Part shown: one piece after another, positions 22,212-32,848 of the stretch
Layout: every line of letters starts with the position of its first letter
Position numbering within the stretch: the first letter of the stretch is position 1
Assembly: GCF_000613285.1 (NCBI RefSeq)
Contig: NZ_BAIN01000005.1
Location: forward strand, 1 to 64,000
DNA length: 64,000 nt
Direction of reading: 5' to 3'
Source: Acetobacter papayae JCM 25143
GTDB taxonomy: Bacteria; Pseudomonadota; Alphaproteobacteria; Acetobacterales; Acetobacteraceae
Program-made: the position numbers and the translations under genes
Notes under the pieces: model-generated
The model's input: the letters and a program-made list of their open reading frames with translations, nothing else
Databases searched by the model: none
Told to the model about the DNA's origin: nothing

Positions 22212-25200
22212 CAGACGTGTCTTTCAGGCGGTTGGTGTAAGAGGTGGCAGGTAGCACGATCTGGTAGGTATTCGGCTGGGTAGCAGCGGCCGTGCCATCA
22301 GGCAGGGTCAGGGGCTTATAGGTATTGACCAGTGTCAGATCAGGTGAGTTCCCCGCTCCTGCTGTTGTGGGGTTGGCTGGGCCTGATGCTGCGGGGTTAT
22401 GACCATTCAACATTGCCATGGGCCAGAAGACGGGAATGGTCGTGATCTGGGTGATGTTATAGTTGCCATTCTGATAGGTGATTGCGTAATTGCTCAGCCC
22501 CGTGCCGCGAACATCGCCGATTGTAATAGCGTAGGATCCCCCGCCACTGTGGCTGTCTGCGGTGGTAGAAAGGCTCACACTGGAGACGGTATCCCCATTG
22601 ACCAGGCCGCTGGTTCTGAAGGCGGTATTATCGAGCACGGGTGTCTGCCCATAGGTGCCGGTCTGGTTGAGAGCGGTAATGGTCAGGGCTGCTGGAGTAA
22701 TACTGTAGGTGCCTGTCGTGTAGGTAATGGTGTAATTGCCCAGCCCTGTGCCACTGGCGTTGTTGGCTGTAATGGCATAGGCGCCGACACCACTCTGGCT
22801 GGTGGTGTTGGTAGAGAGGCTGATACTGGAAACGGTATTCCCATTGACCAGACCGCTGGTTTTGAAGGCGGTATTATCGAGCACGGGTGTCTGCCCATAG
22901 GTACTGGTCTGGTTGAGAGCGGTAATGGTCAGGGCGGCGGGGGTAATGCTGTAGGCACCTGTTACATAGTTAATGGTGTAGTTGCTCAGTCCTGTGCCAC
23001 TGGCGTTACTGGCTGTGATAGTATAGGAGCCGACACCGCTCTGGCTGGTGGCGCTGGTGGTAAGGGTCGCGCTGGAAAGCGTGTCGCCATTGAGTAGACC
23101 AGTGACTTTGACATCAGCAGTGTTCAGCGTGGGGTTTTGCCCATAGGTGCCTGTCTGGTTAAGAGCGGTGATGGTCAGGGCCGCAGGCGTGATGGTGTAG
23201 GCACCTGCTGTGTAGGTAATGGTGTAGTTGCTCAAGCCTGTGCCACTGGCGTTGTTGGCTGTAATGGCATAGGAGCCGACACCGCTCTGGTTGGTGGCGT
23301 TGGTAGAGAGGCTGACATTGGAAACGGTATCCCCATTGACCAGACCGCTGGTTCTGAAGGCGGTATTATTGAGCACGGGTGTCTGCCCATAGGTAATGGT
23401 CTGGTTGAGAGCGGTAATGGTCAGGGCTGCGGGTGTTACTGTGTCAGTGCCAGCATAGGTGACCTGATAGCCTGTTGCGGTTGCTCCATGCCCGATCAGC
23501 TCGGCGGAACTGTTGACATTGCTGTTCGAATTCACGCCGGGGTAGAGCCATGTCAGCGAACGAGTGTCGGTTAGGCTTGCCGCATTGTTACCCGACTGAT
23601 CGAGAATGGAAGTGATGGTAATGGTCGGCGTGCTCTGGCCATAGATCTGGGTTCCTGAAGCGGTAATAATAACATATGGCAGCGCGGCCAGTAGGGGGTA
23701 AGGCGATCCCGCTACCCAGTCAGCCGAATTGCTGAAACGGCTTGTTGAACCCTGCAACCATTGCGTTGTGGTTAGGCCGGTAACCCCATTGCCTAAGTTT
23801 AGGCCAGCATTGCCGCTTTGCCCGGTTGTTGTTGTGTCAAAATAATCATGACTGAAATATTGGCTGTCTGTATAAGTAGAAGAGGCTTCGTTATTCAGGC
23901 CACCGATAAGCCCCCCAACCATTCCTGTGCGCGAATTGACAGAGCCGGTGGAATAACTGTCAAGGATCAGTTGGGACGGATCATTAACATCATCATGACC
24001 GACAAGCCCACCGCTATTGGTGGTCGTGCTATTACCCGTGACGTTTCCGGTCGCGTATGTTTCTTCAATATGGCCATAATGATTCTGGCCAACCAGTCCG
24101 CCCGCCAGATTGCCGCCTGAAACGTTGCCTGTGGCGTATGATGTTTTAATTGTGCCTGAAGCGTTCCACCCAGCTAGACCGCCGATAAAATTATAGGTAT
24201 TGCCGGTATTGTTGCTGCTCACATCTCCTGAAGCAAAGGAGGATGTGATTGTGCCAGAATTCCAGCCGACCAGCCCGCCTATATATGTCGTATCACCGCC
24301 CGATACGGCGGCAGTGGAATAGGAACTGGTAATGGTGTTACCGCTGGCCCCTACATCGCCATTCTGTCCCACTAGCCCACCCACGCTGGTTGTAGAGGTG
24401 GCAGACTGAGGGCCTGAGACTGTGCCGGTCGTGTAAACAGTCAAGAGCGTGCCGCCACTATTGTAGCCGACCAGCCCACCGACGGAGGCGCCATTTGCGT
24501 AAGTGCTGCTGATCACTTCCTGGATCAGGCCGATGTCTTCTATTTTTGCGCCAGCCCCCAATTGTCCGAACAGACCGACATATTGGTCTGTTGCATCAGC
24601 TATGGTCAGGTTGGCAATGGTATGGCCAGCACCATAGAAGGTGCCGGTAAAGGGCGTATTTTCCCCAATCGCTGGTATTGCCCAAGCCGCTGGCATCAAG
24701 ATCGGCGGCTAATCCATAATTACCTGCCAGATTGCTGTTGATGGCTGACAGACCCGCGGCGTTTAGAATGACTGTAACGGGCATGCCTGCGTTGGTGCCA
24801 AATACCGTATTGCTCCCGGACAGAACCTGCTGGTTGGCGGAAACGCCCAACAGGTAAGGCGTGGTCTGGTTGTTCAGGTTGCCCCATATGGTCGTGTCAA
24901 ACCTGCTAGGGAGCTCGGCTGCCAGTTGAGTCGTGGTTAGTCCAGTGACAGAATCGCTGCCGCCGGAGCTTTGTCCGCTGGTGGTGGTATCCCAATAGCT
25001 GTTTTCTATGGACGAGGAGTTCGTTCCCACCAGTCCGCCTATAGGGTGAATACCGCTTGTGCTGCTGACTTTTCCGGTACTGTATGTATTGGATATTGTG
25101 GCGCTATTACCATTATTGCCTGCAAGTCCCCCGACTGCGTAGAGGAGGCCGCTGTTTGTGTTGGCGACATTACCTGTCGCGTATGCGTTGGTGATTGTTC

Positions 25201-27221
25201 CATCACCACCGTTATAGCCTACAAGCCCGCCTGCATAGGTGTAGTCAGGGGCAGAGATGTTGACTCCTGAACTGCTGACGTTTCCTGTCGCGTATGAGTT
25301 AGTGATTGTTGCGTAATTCAACCCCACCAGTCCACCGATATAGGCAGCGGGATTCGAGCCGCTGACGTTCCCTGTGGCGTATGCATAGGAGATCGTTCCG
25401 CCGCCGTTAAACCCTACCAGTTCGCCGACGGAGCCATAAGGGTCACTGAAGTTGTCAGTAACAGTTCCCCCAATCAGGCCCACATGACTGATGGTGCCAG
25501 AAGTTGCGAGGAAGCTGAACAGCCCCACACGCAAATCCACACTATCGTTGATGGTGAGGTTTGAGATGGTATTACCCAACCCGTTGAAGGTGCCGCTAAA
25601 GCCGCTTTGCGCCAGAGGCGTGAAGTTACTGATGCTGCTCATGTCGAGCGGTTTGGCCAGAGCGTAGTAGCCGGACGTGCCAACAGCGTTCTGTAAATCG
25701 CTTGGGCTGGTAATCAGGGTGTAGCCATGGCCATTGATGGTCAGTGGGCTGCTGCTGGCGGTATTGGCGGCGGTCAGGGAAGAACTGGTGAACTGGATGG
25801 TGGAACTGCCAAAGTTCACCGTTCCGTCCCCGGTGCTGGTGCCACCGATGTTGTTGTTTGTGGTCAGGGTCAGCGTGCCCGCGCCACTCACGGTAATATC
25901 GGCATTGAGGGTGATGGAGTGATAGGCGGACAGGATCAGGCTGGCGGTGCTGTTCCAGCTTAGGGCGGCGTTGAGCAGAATGTCCCCGCTGCCCGATCCG
26001 GTGGTGGCCGAGGTCTGCTCGGTTACATTGGTGCCGCTGTTCAGTGCTGTGTTGACGGTGGAGGCTGCGGCATTATCGATTGTCAGGTCATCAGGTCGAG
26101 CAGCCAGCTTCCACCCAGACCGGCGCTGATGGTGGCGGCCCCCATGGCCAGCGTATGGGCCGAGGTCTCGATTGTGCCGCCAGCCCCCTTGCCCTTACCG
26201 GTGGCTTTCAGGGTCGCCCCCGAGGCCACGGTGGTGCTGCGCGCCAGATTGGTGCCGCCAATGCTGTCAGTGCCAACAAGGATCTGCCCGCCCTTGCGCC
26301 CAGCCTTGGAGGCCGAGGCATTCAGTACGGCCTTGCCGCCAAGGCTTACGGCCGCGCCATTCGCGCGGATGACACCGCCGGAGCCATCGGCATTGGTAGC
26401 ACTTAGCGTGGTGCTTTCCACCGTTACGGTGCCGTGGGGCGCGCTCAGCCAGACCTGTCCGTTTACTGTTGTGGTGCCGGTGGCCTGCACCAGTCCCTCG
26501 CGGTTGCCTGCCAGTGCGTAAACATTCCCCCCGGCCGAGGCCAGCGTGGCGGCGGCGGCCTTGATCCGCCCGGTATTGGTGACGTTGCCCTTGGCTTTGC
26601 TGTCGGCCACCACATAGATACCTGCCGGGCCATCGGCCTCGCTCAGCACCACCTGATTGCCCGCCACCAGAGCCGCTGTGCCGCCAGCGGCACTGATTTC
26701 ACCACTGTTGCTGACGCTTGCTCCTACCAGCACCACATTACCGTTGGTGCTGGTAATTTTGCCCGCATTGGTCACGGTGCCAGCAGACGTGCCGGACAGA
26801 GTGACATTGCCCCCCTTCATGAAGGCACTATTGGGCGTATCACGCGTGGAGGCGACAAAGCTGCCACCTGTGACCACCGTGCCGCCGGGGCCGATCACCA
26901 CCCATTGGGGTTGATGAGGAACACCGTGCCGGTAGCCCCCAGATGCCCCTGCAGGGAAGAAAGCTGATCGCCCGTCACCCGGTTGAGGGTCGCGCCACTG
27001 CCATTGTTGAACTGGACCGAACCGCCGGCGCCGATGGAGAAACCCTGCCAGTTGATAACCCCGCGCGCGGAGGACTGGTCGATGGTGGTGGTGGCCCCCG
27101 TGGTGCTGATCGTGCCGGACCCCGCTGCGTACGTGCCCCCCGTGGGCAGGGCCTGCGCCCAGGCAAAACCGGGGGTGAGGGCGGTCACGCCAAGGAGAAG
27201 CATGCGGGTCGTCAGGGTCAT
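22126..27221 (-). CDS. TpsA-type filamentous hemagglutinin-like exoprotein with GLUG and MBG repeats (at least three frameshifts)
   Basis: Secreted adhesin-like protein of about 1690 residues. Signal peptide (to AWAQA), then the TPS secretion domain (TTIDQSSARGVINWQGFSIG, VQFNN, FLINPNG). Breaks near 26905, 26090 and 24690 each move the reading to another frame without losing the repeat pattern. The middle has many GLUG repeats (GGLVGYN, YATGNVSG units), then four MBG units of about 82 residues starting TPAALTITALNQT. The open frame runs to 22126, overlapping tpsB by 86 bases; a fourth error could instead end it at 22211 (TGATG with the tpsB start). Genes of this type often mediate adhesion or biofilm, which is inference here. 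Confidence 0.88.
22450..23440 (-). repeat. Four tandem MBG-type repeat units inside tpsA
   Basis: Four direct repeats of about 245 bases, each encoding TPAALTITALNQT, TYGQ, LVNGDTVS, QSGVGSYAIT and GTGLSNYTITY. Units begin near 23440, 23195, 22950 and 22705 on the minus strand. The last is the most diverged. They cause a ladder of spurious open frames on the plus strand. Confidence 0.9.
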
Positions 27222-27231
27222 AGCTCAGCAA

Positions 27232-27636
27232 TCAATTCTGTGTGGGCGGGATGGAGGGCAGATAAATCGACCCCATGTCGACAAATATGCGGTGTGGGAG
27301 GGAATAAGGCTTCAAGACAAATTTTTTAGTGGTGAAGTGGAGTTTCTGGTTTTTGGAACAATAATGAATTTACTATGATTATTTTCTCTTTAAAAAACCG
27401 TATATATCGAAGAAAACACATATAAATTATTTTTTTTGTTTCTTGTTTTACTGTGTTATTTTTTCATCGCGATCTGTTTTTTGAGATTTGAAAAATACAT
27501 ATCCATTATTGATCATTTTTGTACCCCGTAGCAAGGCCGGTTTTGCAATGTCCCCAAAAATGTTACACTTGTGAAGTGAGGGGGCCGGTTACGCGGCCTG
27601 TGGTGTTGCTAAAGGGACTAAGGCGTAAAGATAAGT
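27232..27636. other. AT-rich divergent intergenic region between tpsA and the two-HTH gene
   Basis: About 400 bases with long A/T runs and no credible gene. It must hold promoters for both divergent genes, but I could not fix a -35/-10 pair with confidence. Confidence 0.5.
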
Positions 27637-28518
27637 ATGGCTGGCGATACACCGATTTATGAGGCTGAGGCCCTTTCCACGCTGCCTCAGTTTTTGACAT
27701 GTCTGGCTTATTGTAATCAGGCCTTGTTGGATATTCACAAGCAGATGCCGCGCGAAGTAAGATACGTGGCTGATGTGCGCCGATGGATGCTGACGCATGC
27801 CGCCCTGCTACTTCATTTTCGGCGGCGGGTTGATCCATCAGCCCCGCCCCTGACAGCAACCAACCTGTGCCATCTGCTCAAAGATAGCAGCATGGTCAGC
27901 ACGAATACGGTTACAAACTACCTCAAGGAAATTCAGAATTTTGGTTATATAGAGGCCATTCCCAATCACGATGGCCGCGTGCGGGCCTACCAGATGAGTG
28001 CCTTTTCCGAGCAAATGTTCCATGTCTATCTCAGCGTCAATCTCGGCGCTCTTGATCAGATTGATGGGGCGGGCCGGAGCGAGGTCGTGCGCGAGACACC
28101 GGCAATCCTGAACCATATGCATCCGGTTTTTGCGCAGCTTATGCTGGAGGATACATTTCTGAGTGCGCCGCCTCAGTCTATAGAACCGCTTGTCAATACA
28201 ACGGTTGGTATTTCCATTCTGAATGAAATGACACGGTCTGTCACCGCGTCACCTGTAGGGGGGGATGAGCGGATAGCGGTCGGCTTTGATAGCGCAAATG
28301 CTATGGCGCAGCGTTATGGTGTCTCCCGTGGAAATGTGGCTAGGCTTTTGAAAAAAGTTGAAATGGCCAATAATTTTGGAAAAACGGAGCAGGGGAGCTG
28401 GATCTCGGGGCGGTTGGTGCAAGACTACCATATATGGCAGGCTTGCAAATTCGCTCATGTATCGAGCGCGTATGTCGAGGCCTGCAAGCAGCATGCCAAG
28501 GCCTCAAGCCACGCGTGA
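27637..28518 (+). CDS. Putative DNA-binding protein with two helix-turn-helix regions
   Basis: 293 residues, intact, family not recognised. Residues about 70-120 look like a winged helix (LTATNLCHLLKDS, STNTVTNYLKEIQNFGYIE, then DGRVRAYQM as the wing). Residues about 225-245 form a second HTH (AMAQRYGVSRGNVARLLKK). The regions between have no clear domain. It is transcribed away from tpsA across a 400-base AT-rich region, so control of the secretion pair is a reasonable but untested guess. It could also be a replication or plasmid-type regulator that has lost its context. Confidence 0.6.
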   Translation: MAGDTPIYEAEALSTLPQFLTCLAYCNQALLDIHKQMPREVRYVADVRRWMLTHAALLLHFRRRVDPSAPPLTATNLCHLLKDSSMVSTNTVTNYLKEIQNFGYIEAIPNHDGRVRAYQMSAFSEQMFHVYLSVNLGALDQIDGAGRSEVVRETPAILNHMHPVFAQLMLEDTFLSAPPQSIEPLVNTTVGISILNEMTRSVTASPVGGDERIAVGFDSANAMAQRYGVSRGNVARLLKKVEMANNFGKTEQGSWISGRLVQDYHIWQACKFAHVSSAYVEACKQHAKASSHA

Positions 28519-28613
28519 AGGCGCTTTGATACAAGCTGTGGTCTGGTGTGTGGTGACGGGGTGGGGAGTGCTCGTGCTGGCCTGATCGCTGGCGGGCTTA
28601 GATGCGAGACAAC

Positions 28614-29240
28614 TTATTTCTGGTAGGGTGTTAACCTGTCCAGAAGATAAAGACGGTTCATGCGGCGCAGTTCTGCGGGCGCGCCCGCAGTCGTGGGGGC
28701 GTCTTTCGTGGTCATGGCTCGCATGACTTTCATCTGGTTTAGTGTCACTGCGGCAATATCTTTTGCGGTGTCGTTATCCAGTCTGGGTGCTGCAATTGTC
28801 AGCGCTGTTGCAATGCCATTTAAGGCCTGCTGCCGGGAACGGCTACGAATTTCCAGTCTGTCCGTGCGGGCCTCCATCAAGGCAGAGAGCGATTTGACCC
28901 GGGGATAATGCACCGTCAAAAAATCAATCAGCACATCAGCAAGGTCTTCTAGCGACAGTTCGGAGGCTTTTTGTGCCAGTGCTGAGTATTCATCATTCAA
29001 AACGGCAATATTTTGTTGCAGCAATGCGTCTGCTACCGCTTCCTTGTTGGGGAAAAAGCGGTAGAGAGAGCCTATTTTAGCGCCTGCACGTAAAGCGATT
29101 TCCGCCATGGTTGTCGCCTCATAGCCTCGCTCTGCCATCAGTTCTGACGCAGCAGCCAGTATGTCTGACACTCTCTGGCGCCCCGCAGCGCGGCTTGGCT
29201 GCACAGGGGCGCGTTTTTTGCTTGACGAATTTGAGTCCAT
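28614..29240 (-). CDS. TetR-family repressor
   Basis: About 208 residues. N-terminal HTH: ILAAASELMAERGYEATTMAEIALRAGAKIGSLYRFFPNKEAV; the rest is the helical ligand-binding domain. ATG 29240 is preferred over an in-frame TTG at 29246. It is divergent from the isochorismatase-MFS genes. Two near-identical inverted repeats lie in the gap, one covering its own start, indicating autorepression and control of the divergent genes. The ligand is unknown, possibly the MFS substrate. Confidence 0.92.
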   Translation of the reverse strand: MDSNSSSKKRAPVQPSRAAGRQRVSDILAAASELMAERGYEATTMAEIALRAGAKIGSLYRFFPNKEAVADALLQQNIAVLNDEYSALAQKASELSLEDLADVLIDFLTVHYPRVKSLSALMEARTDRLEIRSRSRQQALNGIATALTIAAPRLDNDTAKDIAAVTLNQMKVMRAMTTKDAPTTAGAPAELRRMNRLYLLDRLTPYQK

Positions 29241-29245
29241 ACTCA
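29232..29245. promoter_or_regulatory. TetR operator copy 1
   Basis: TGAGTCCATACTCA, arms TGAGT/ACTCA with a 4-base centre, overlapping the repressor start codon. It shares the pattern TGAGTnCATnCTCAAC with copy 2, 29 bases (about three helical turns) away. Confidence 0.65.
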
Positions 29246-29260
29246 ACTAATGCCCTTATG

Positions 29261-29274
29261 TGAGTGCATGCTCA
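29261..29274. promoter_or_regulatory. TetR operator copy 2
   Basis: TGAGTGCATGCTCA, again followed by AC, in the same orientation as copy 1 and placed between the two divergent start codons. One arm position differs from a perfect repeat. Confidence 0.65.
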
Positions 29275-29345
29275 ACTTTATCCGTGGTGTGCCAGCCGGA
29301 CAATGATCCGAGAAGCTGGCGCATATCAAGAGGGGGGATCTTACC

Positions 29346-29912
29346 ATGATTTCATTACCCGCAACTCAGACTGCGCTGGTGTTGATCGATCTGCAGAAAG
29401 GTATCACGGCTCTGCCCGTGGCCCCAGTGCCAGGGGCAACGGTTGTGGAGCGTGCGAAGGGGCTTGCCTCCCGCTTCAGGGTGGCTAAAGCGCCTGTTAT
29501 TCTCGTCAATGTTGCATTCGCGCCTGATTTTTCTGATGCACTGCACACACGTGTCGATTGCTCATTTTCGCCACCAGGAGGTTTTGCGCCGGATTGGTCT
29601 GAACTGGTTGACGGCCTTGCTCAGTCGGAAGACCTGCGCATTACCAAGCGGCAATGGGGCGCATTTTATGGAACGGATCTGGACCTACAGCTCCGCCGCC
29701 GTGGCATTACAACCATTGTTCTGGGTGGGATCGCAACAAATCTGGGCGTGGAATCAACGGCCCGTGCCGCCCATGAGCATGGATATAATGTCGTTGTGGC
29801 GGAAGACGTGATGGCGACCTTCTCGCAGGAGATGCACCTCTTTGCGTGTGAGCATATTTTTCCACGTCTGGGTCGTGTTGCCGCAAGTGCTTCAATCACA
29901 CTGGAAAGCTGA
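29346..29912 (+). CDS. Isochorismatase-family hydrolase
   Basis: 188 residues. Conserved Asp in ALVLIDLQKG and Lys in ITKRQWGAF match the family catalytic Asp and Lys. The usual nucleophile Cys in the GxxTxxCVxxTAR segment is replaced by Gly here (GIATNLGVESTAR), so a nicotinamidase-like thiol mechanism is unlikely and an isochorismatase-type vinyl-ether hydrolase or another activity is more probable. First gene of the TetR-controlled group, 32 bases before the MFS gene. Confidence 0.88.
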   Translation: MISLPATQTALVLIDLQKGITALPVAPVPGATVVERAKGLASRFRVAKAPVILVNVAFAPDFSDALHTRVDCSFSPPGGFAPDWSELVDGLAQSEDLRITKRQWGAFYGTDLDLQLRRRGITTIVLGGIATNLGVESTARAAHEHGYNVVVAEDVMATFSQEMHLFACEHIFPRLGRVAASASITLES

Positions 29913-29944
29913 AGTTCCGAAGGCACAATCAGTGAAAGTATGAA

Positions 29945-31351
29945 GTGGTGTCATCTTCGCGGGATTCTGTAAAACTGCCAGAAGGCATATGGAGAGTTGT
30001 CTGTGTGGCGGCAATCGGGTCTTTCATGGCGCAACTGGATGCCACAGTCGTCAATGTATCCCTGCCAGATATTGCCACGACCCTTCAGGCTTCTTTTTCA
30101 ACCGTGCAGTGGGTGGTCAGTGGTTATCTTTTAGCGCTAGCCCTGACATTGCCCCTGAACGGATGGCTGGTTGGCCGTATTGGGGCCAAGGCGGTATATC
30201 TGTGGTGCTTTGGCGCTTTTGTTCTGGCATCCGGCCTTTGCGCGTTGGCTTGGTCGGTTTCTTCTTTGATCATTTTTCGTCTGCTGCAGGGTATGGCGGG
30301 CGGTCTTATGGCGCCGATGGCACAAATGATGGTTGCCCGTGCCGCGGGGCGGCATTTGTCCAGAGTAGCCAGTGCTATTGTAGTGCCTATTCTGCTGGCG
30401 CCCCTTCTCGGGCCGGTTATCGCAGGGCAAATCCTGTCTGTGGCATCATGGCGCTGGATCTTCCTTCTCAATATACCTGTCGGGCTATTGGCTTTGGTGC
30501 TGGCGGCTGTGTTCTTACCCGATGAGCGTCATATAGAACGCCCCCGTCCGCTCGATATGGCAGGGCTGGCACTGCTGGCACCCGCGCTGGCGGGGTTTCT
30601 TTATGGTATTGACCATGCGCACCAGACGGTGGGGCTTGTTTTGCTGTGTGCCGCGCTTGCACTGTTTGTGCTGTATTATTGTCTGGCAAGGAAAAAAGGC
30701 GATCGCGCTTTAATTGATCTACGATTGTTTCATGCGCCGGTTTTTTCAACGTCCGCAACAATCATGTTTTTGATCAATGGTGTTTCCTTCGCCGGGCAGA
30801 TGTTATTGCCGGTCTGGCTTATTCAGGCCTGTGGCATTGCCCCAGACCGAACCGGCCTGATCATGCTGCCGCTGGGGCTGGGTATGATGTGCACCTACCC
30901 CTTGGTGGGCTATCTGACAGAGCGTTTTGGCATTCGTAAACTTACCATGTGTGGCGCGTTCTGCGCTGGCGCAGGCACTCTCTTGCTAGCTTTTCTTGCC
31001 TGCAAAGGGCTCACTATGAGCCTTCTGGCGGTTGCCCTGTACCTGCGTGGAGCCGGGACTGGCGCGATCGGTATTCCAGTCATGAGTGCGAGCTACGCAT
31101 CTGTTACGAAGGCAGATATTCCCATGGCCACAACAACGCTGAACATCGTGCAGAGAATTGGTGGTCCAGTGCTTTCAACGCTTTGTGGCACCTTCCTCGG
31201 GTGGCAACAGTCAGTCGCGAGCGTTGCTCATCCGCTTATGCCAGTATTCGCTAAGGTGTTTATTTTCCTTTTTATTTTTCATGCTGCCCTCTTTTTGATG
31301 ACATGCCGCCTTCCTCAGACACTGCCAGACACAGAACTGCCTGCCCGATAG
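29945..31351 (+). CDS. MFS drug/solute exporter, DHA2 (EmrB/QacA) type
   Basis: 468 residues, about 14 membrane helices. SFMAQLDATVVNVSLPDIA at the start and PLNGWLVGRIGAKAVYL (motif A-like) fit the DHA2 family of proton-driven exporters. GTG at 29945 is the start of the long frame; an adjacent GTG is possible. Predicted inner membrane. Together with the divergent TetR and upstream hydrolase it looks like an inducible efflux or detoxification unit; substrate unknown. Confidence 0.9.
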   Translation: MVSSSRDSVKLPEGIWRVVCVAAIGSFMAQLDATVVNVSLPDIATTLQASFSTVQWVVSGYLLALALTLPLNGWLVGRIGAKAVYLWCFGAFVLASGLCALAWSVSSLIIFRLLQGMAGGLMAPMAQMMVARAAGRHLSRVASAIVVPILLAPLLGPVIAGQILSVASWRWIFLLNIPVGLLALVLAAVFLPDERHIERPRPLDMAGLALLAPALAGFLYGIDHAHQTVGLVLLCAALALFVLYYCLARKKGDRALIDLRLFHAPVFSTSATIMFLINGVSFAGQMLLPVWLIQACGIAPDRTGLIMLPLGLGMMCTYPLVGYLTERFGIRKLTMCGAFCAGAGTLLLAFLACKGLTMSLLAVALYLRGAGTGAIGIPVMSASYASVTKADIPMATTTLNIVQRIGGPVLSTLCGTFLGWQQSVASVAHPLMPVFAKVFIFLFIFHAALFLMTCRLPQTLPDTELPAR

Positions 31352-31487
31352 GGCTTGTTCATTTATGAAAGCAGTTTCTGTTGGTCTGGCAGAGTGATGG
31401 TGTGAATGTTATTTCATGCTTTCTGGCAGGCATGACGGATCTTCGCATTTGGGTAATGCGGTTCTTGATGGTGTGGGGGATAGCATC

Positions 31488-32117
31488 GTGACACTTCATA
31501 CGTGGTGGCTCTTCGTGGGGTCTGTATTCCTGCTTTCGGGCACTCCGGGGCCTAATATGCTGCATATTCTATCACGCAGCGTCGATATGGGGATGAAGCG
31601 GAGCATTGCCGCAATGGCTGGGTGCCTGTCCGCGCTGATAACGGTTCTGATTGCTTCGGCCGCGGGGTTAAGCACGCTTTTACTGGCGCTGCCGGGGGCT
31701 TTCGCCATGCTGCGTTATGCCGGAGTGGCGTATCTTCTCTATCTTGGCATCAAAGCGTGGCGCAGTGACGTGACACCTCTCGATGTTGGTAGCAATGGGC
31801 TGCCGGTTGCGCTGTCGGCGCCTACCCTGTTCAGGGGCGGTTTTATGATCGGCATCAGTAATCCCAAGTTGCTGCTGTTTGCAGCGGCTTTTCTGCCGCA
31901 ATTTATTAACCCTGCCGCAGCACAGGCGCCGCAGTTTGTGGTTCTTGTCGCCAGTTTCGCGGCTGTAGAATGCTTCTGGTACATGATTTATGCTGCGGGA
32001 GGCCATTCGCTGTCACGTTATTTGTCACGCCCATCAGTAAAGCGGGTATTCAACCGGATTACTGGTATGATTTTTGTCGGCTTTGCCGCGCTATTGCTAA
32101 AAGCTAAACCGTCATAG
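31488..32117 (+). CDS. LysE/RhtB-family amino-acid exporter
   Basis: About 209 residues, six hydrophobic segments. The family start FLLSGTPGPNMLHIL and later GFMIGISNPKLLLFAAAFLPQF are diagnostic. GTG 31488 is chosen because it precedes the conserved start and has GGGGGA 8 bases upstream; a longer reading from 31416 adds unconserved sequence. It lies 136 bases after the MFS gene and may have its own promoter. Confidence 0.9.
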   Translation: MTLHTWWLFVGSVFLLSGTPGPNMLHILSRSVDMGMKRSIAAMAGCLSALITVLIASAAGLSTLLLALPGAFAMLRYAGVAYLLYLGIKAWRSDVTPLDVGSNGLPVALSAPTLFRGGFMIGISNPKLLLFAAAFLPQFINPAAAQAPQFVVLVASFAAVECFWYMIYAAGGHSLSRYLSRPSVKRVFNRITGMIFVGFAALLLKAKPS

Positions 32118-32848
32118 AAAGAGGATCAGCTCAATATTGTCTCTGTGACGGCAATAACGCCACGATATTTTCGTAAAAATTCTTCAAATGGCATCAGATT
32201 TCAACGATGTTTTTTCGTGGTATTGGGGTGTTTTTGACAAGCCTGAATAATATTTGATCTGACCGCCACGATTCATGTATGTAGCCTCTTTAGAGAATGT
32301 AGCCCGATAGTGAGGGGTAACAACGAGCTGATGCGTGCATAAGCCGGTTGCCGGGAGCCAGCAGAAGCTGGATGTTGCCTTTCACAAAAAGCATGGCAGG
32401 CTTGTTATTGCAGGCTGAGTCCAGGGTAAGTCAGGCTCACCATGTGTAAAGCGGTGTATTCCGCCAAAATATTGCTCAACGCATTTATCCCGAAAAAACA
32501 GATCGCCCGTTCATGAATGGGTTAAGGGGCGATTAACCTGATGACAAAGGATAAAAAATATTTTATATCGCAGTGTGAATAAAAACTGATCTGAAGTGCT
32601 GCTGAACACGGTGTGGATGAGGTTGAGGATACCGCTAAGAAAAAATCAGAAGTGAAGTCATCGTTATAACCGGGGTAGCCCGCAAGTAACGGGGAGTGAT
32701 CGCAATGGGACTTGTAAAGACTTTAAGTCCGGGAACTTCGGCTGCGTCTTTCAATGTCTGGGTTGCTCTTGCAAAGGCTCTTTCTGAAAAAATTCTAGCC
32801 TTAACTTTGTCTATCAACGGGTTTCGGTCGAGCCGAAGGGGAAATGCA
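32118..32848. other. Long intergenic region before the sulfotransferase gene
   Basis: About 730 bases, AT-richer than average, with A/T runs near 32550-32580. A reading frame in phase with the sulfotransferase extends back to 32696 but lacks similarity. I see no tRNA, known riboswitch or insertion sequence. A leader RNA cannot be excluded. Confidence 0.4.

Noticed and set aside
22450-23440. Regular direct repeats that could suggest a CRISPR array
   Set aside because: Unit length is about 245 bases and encodes protein repeats; no short repeat/spacer pattern and no cas genes.
22399-23574. Gly/Val-rich open frames on the plus strand, suggestive of a repetitive protein
   Set aside because: They are antisense shadows of the four MBG repeats in tpsA.
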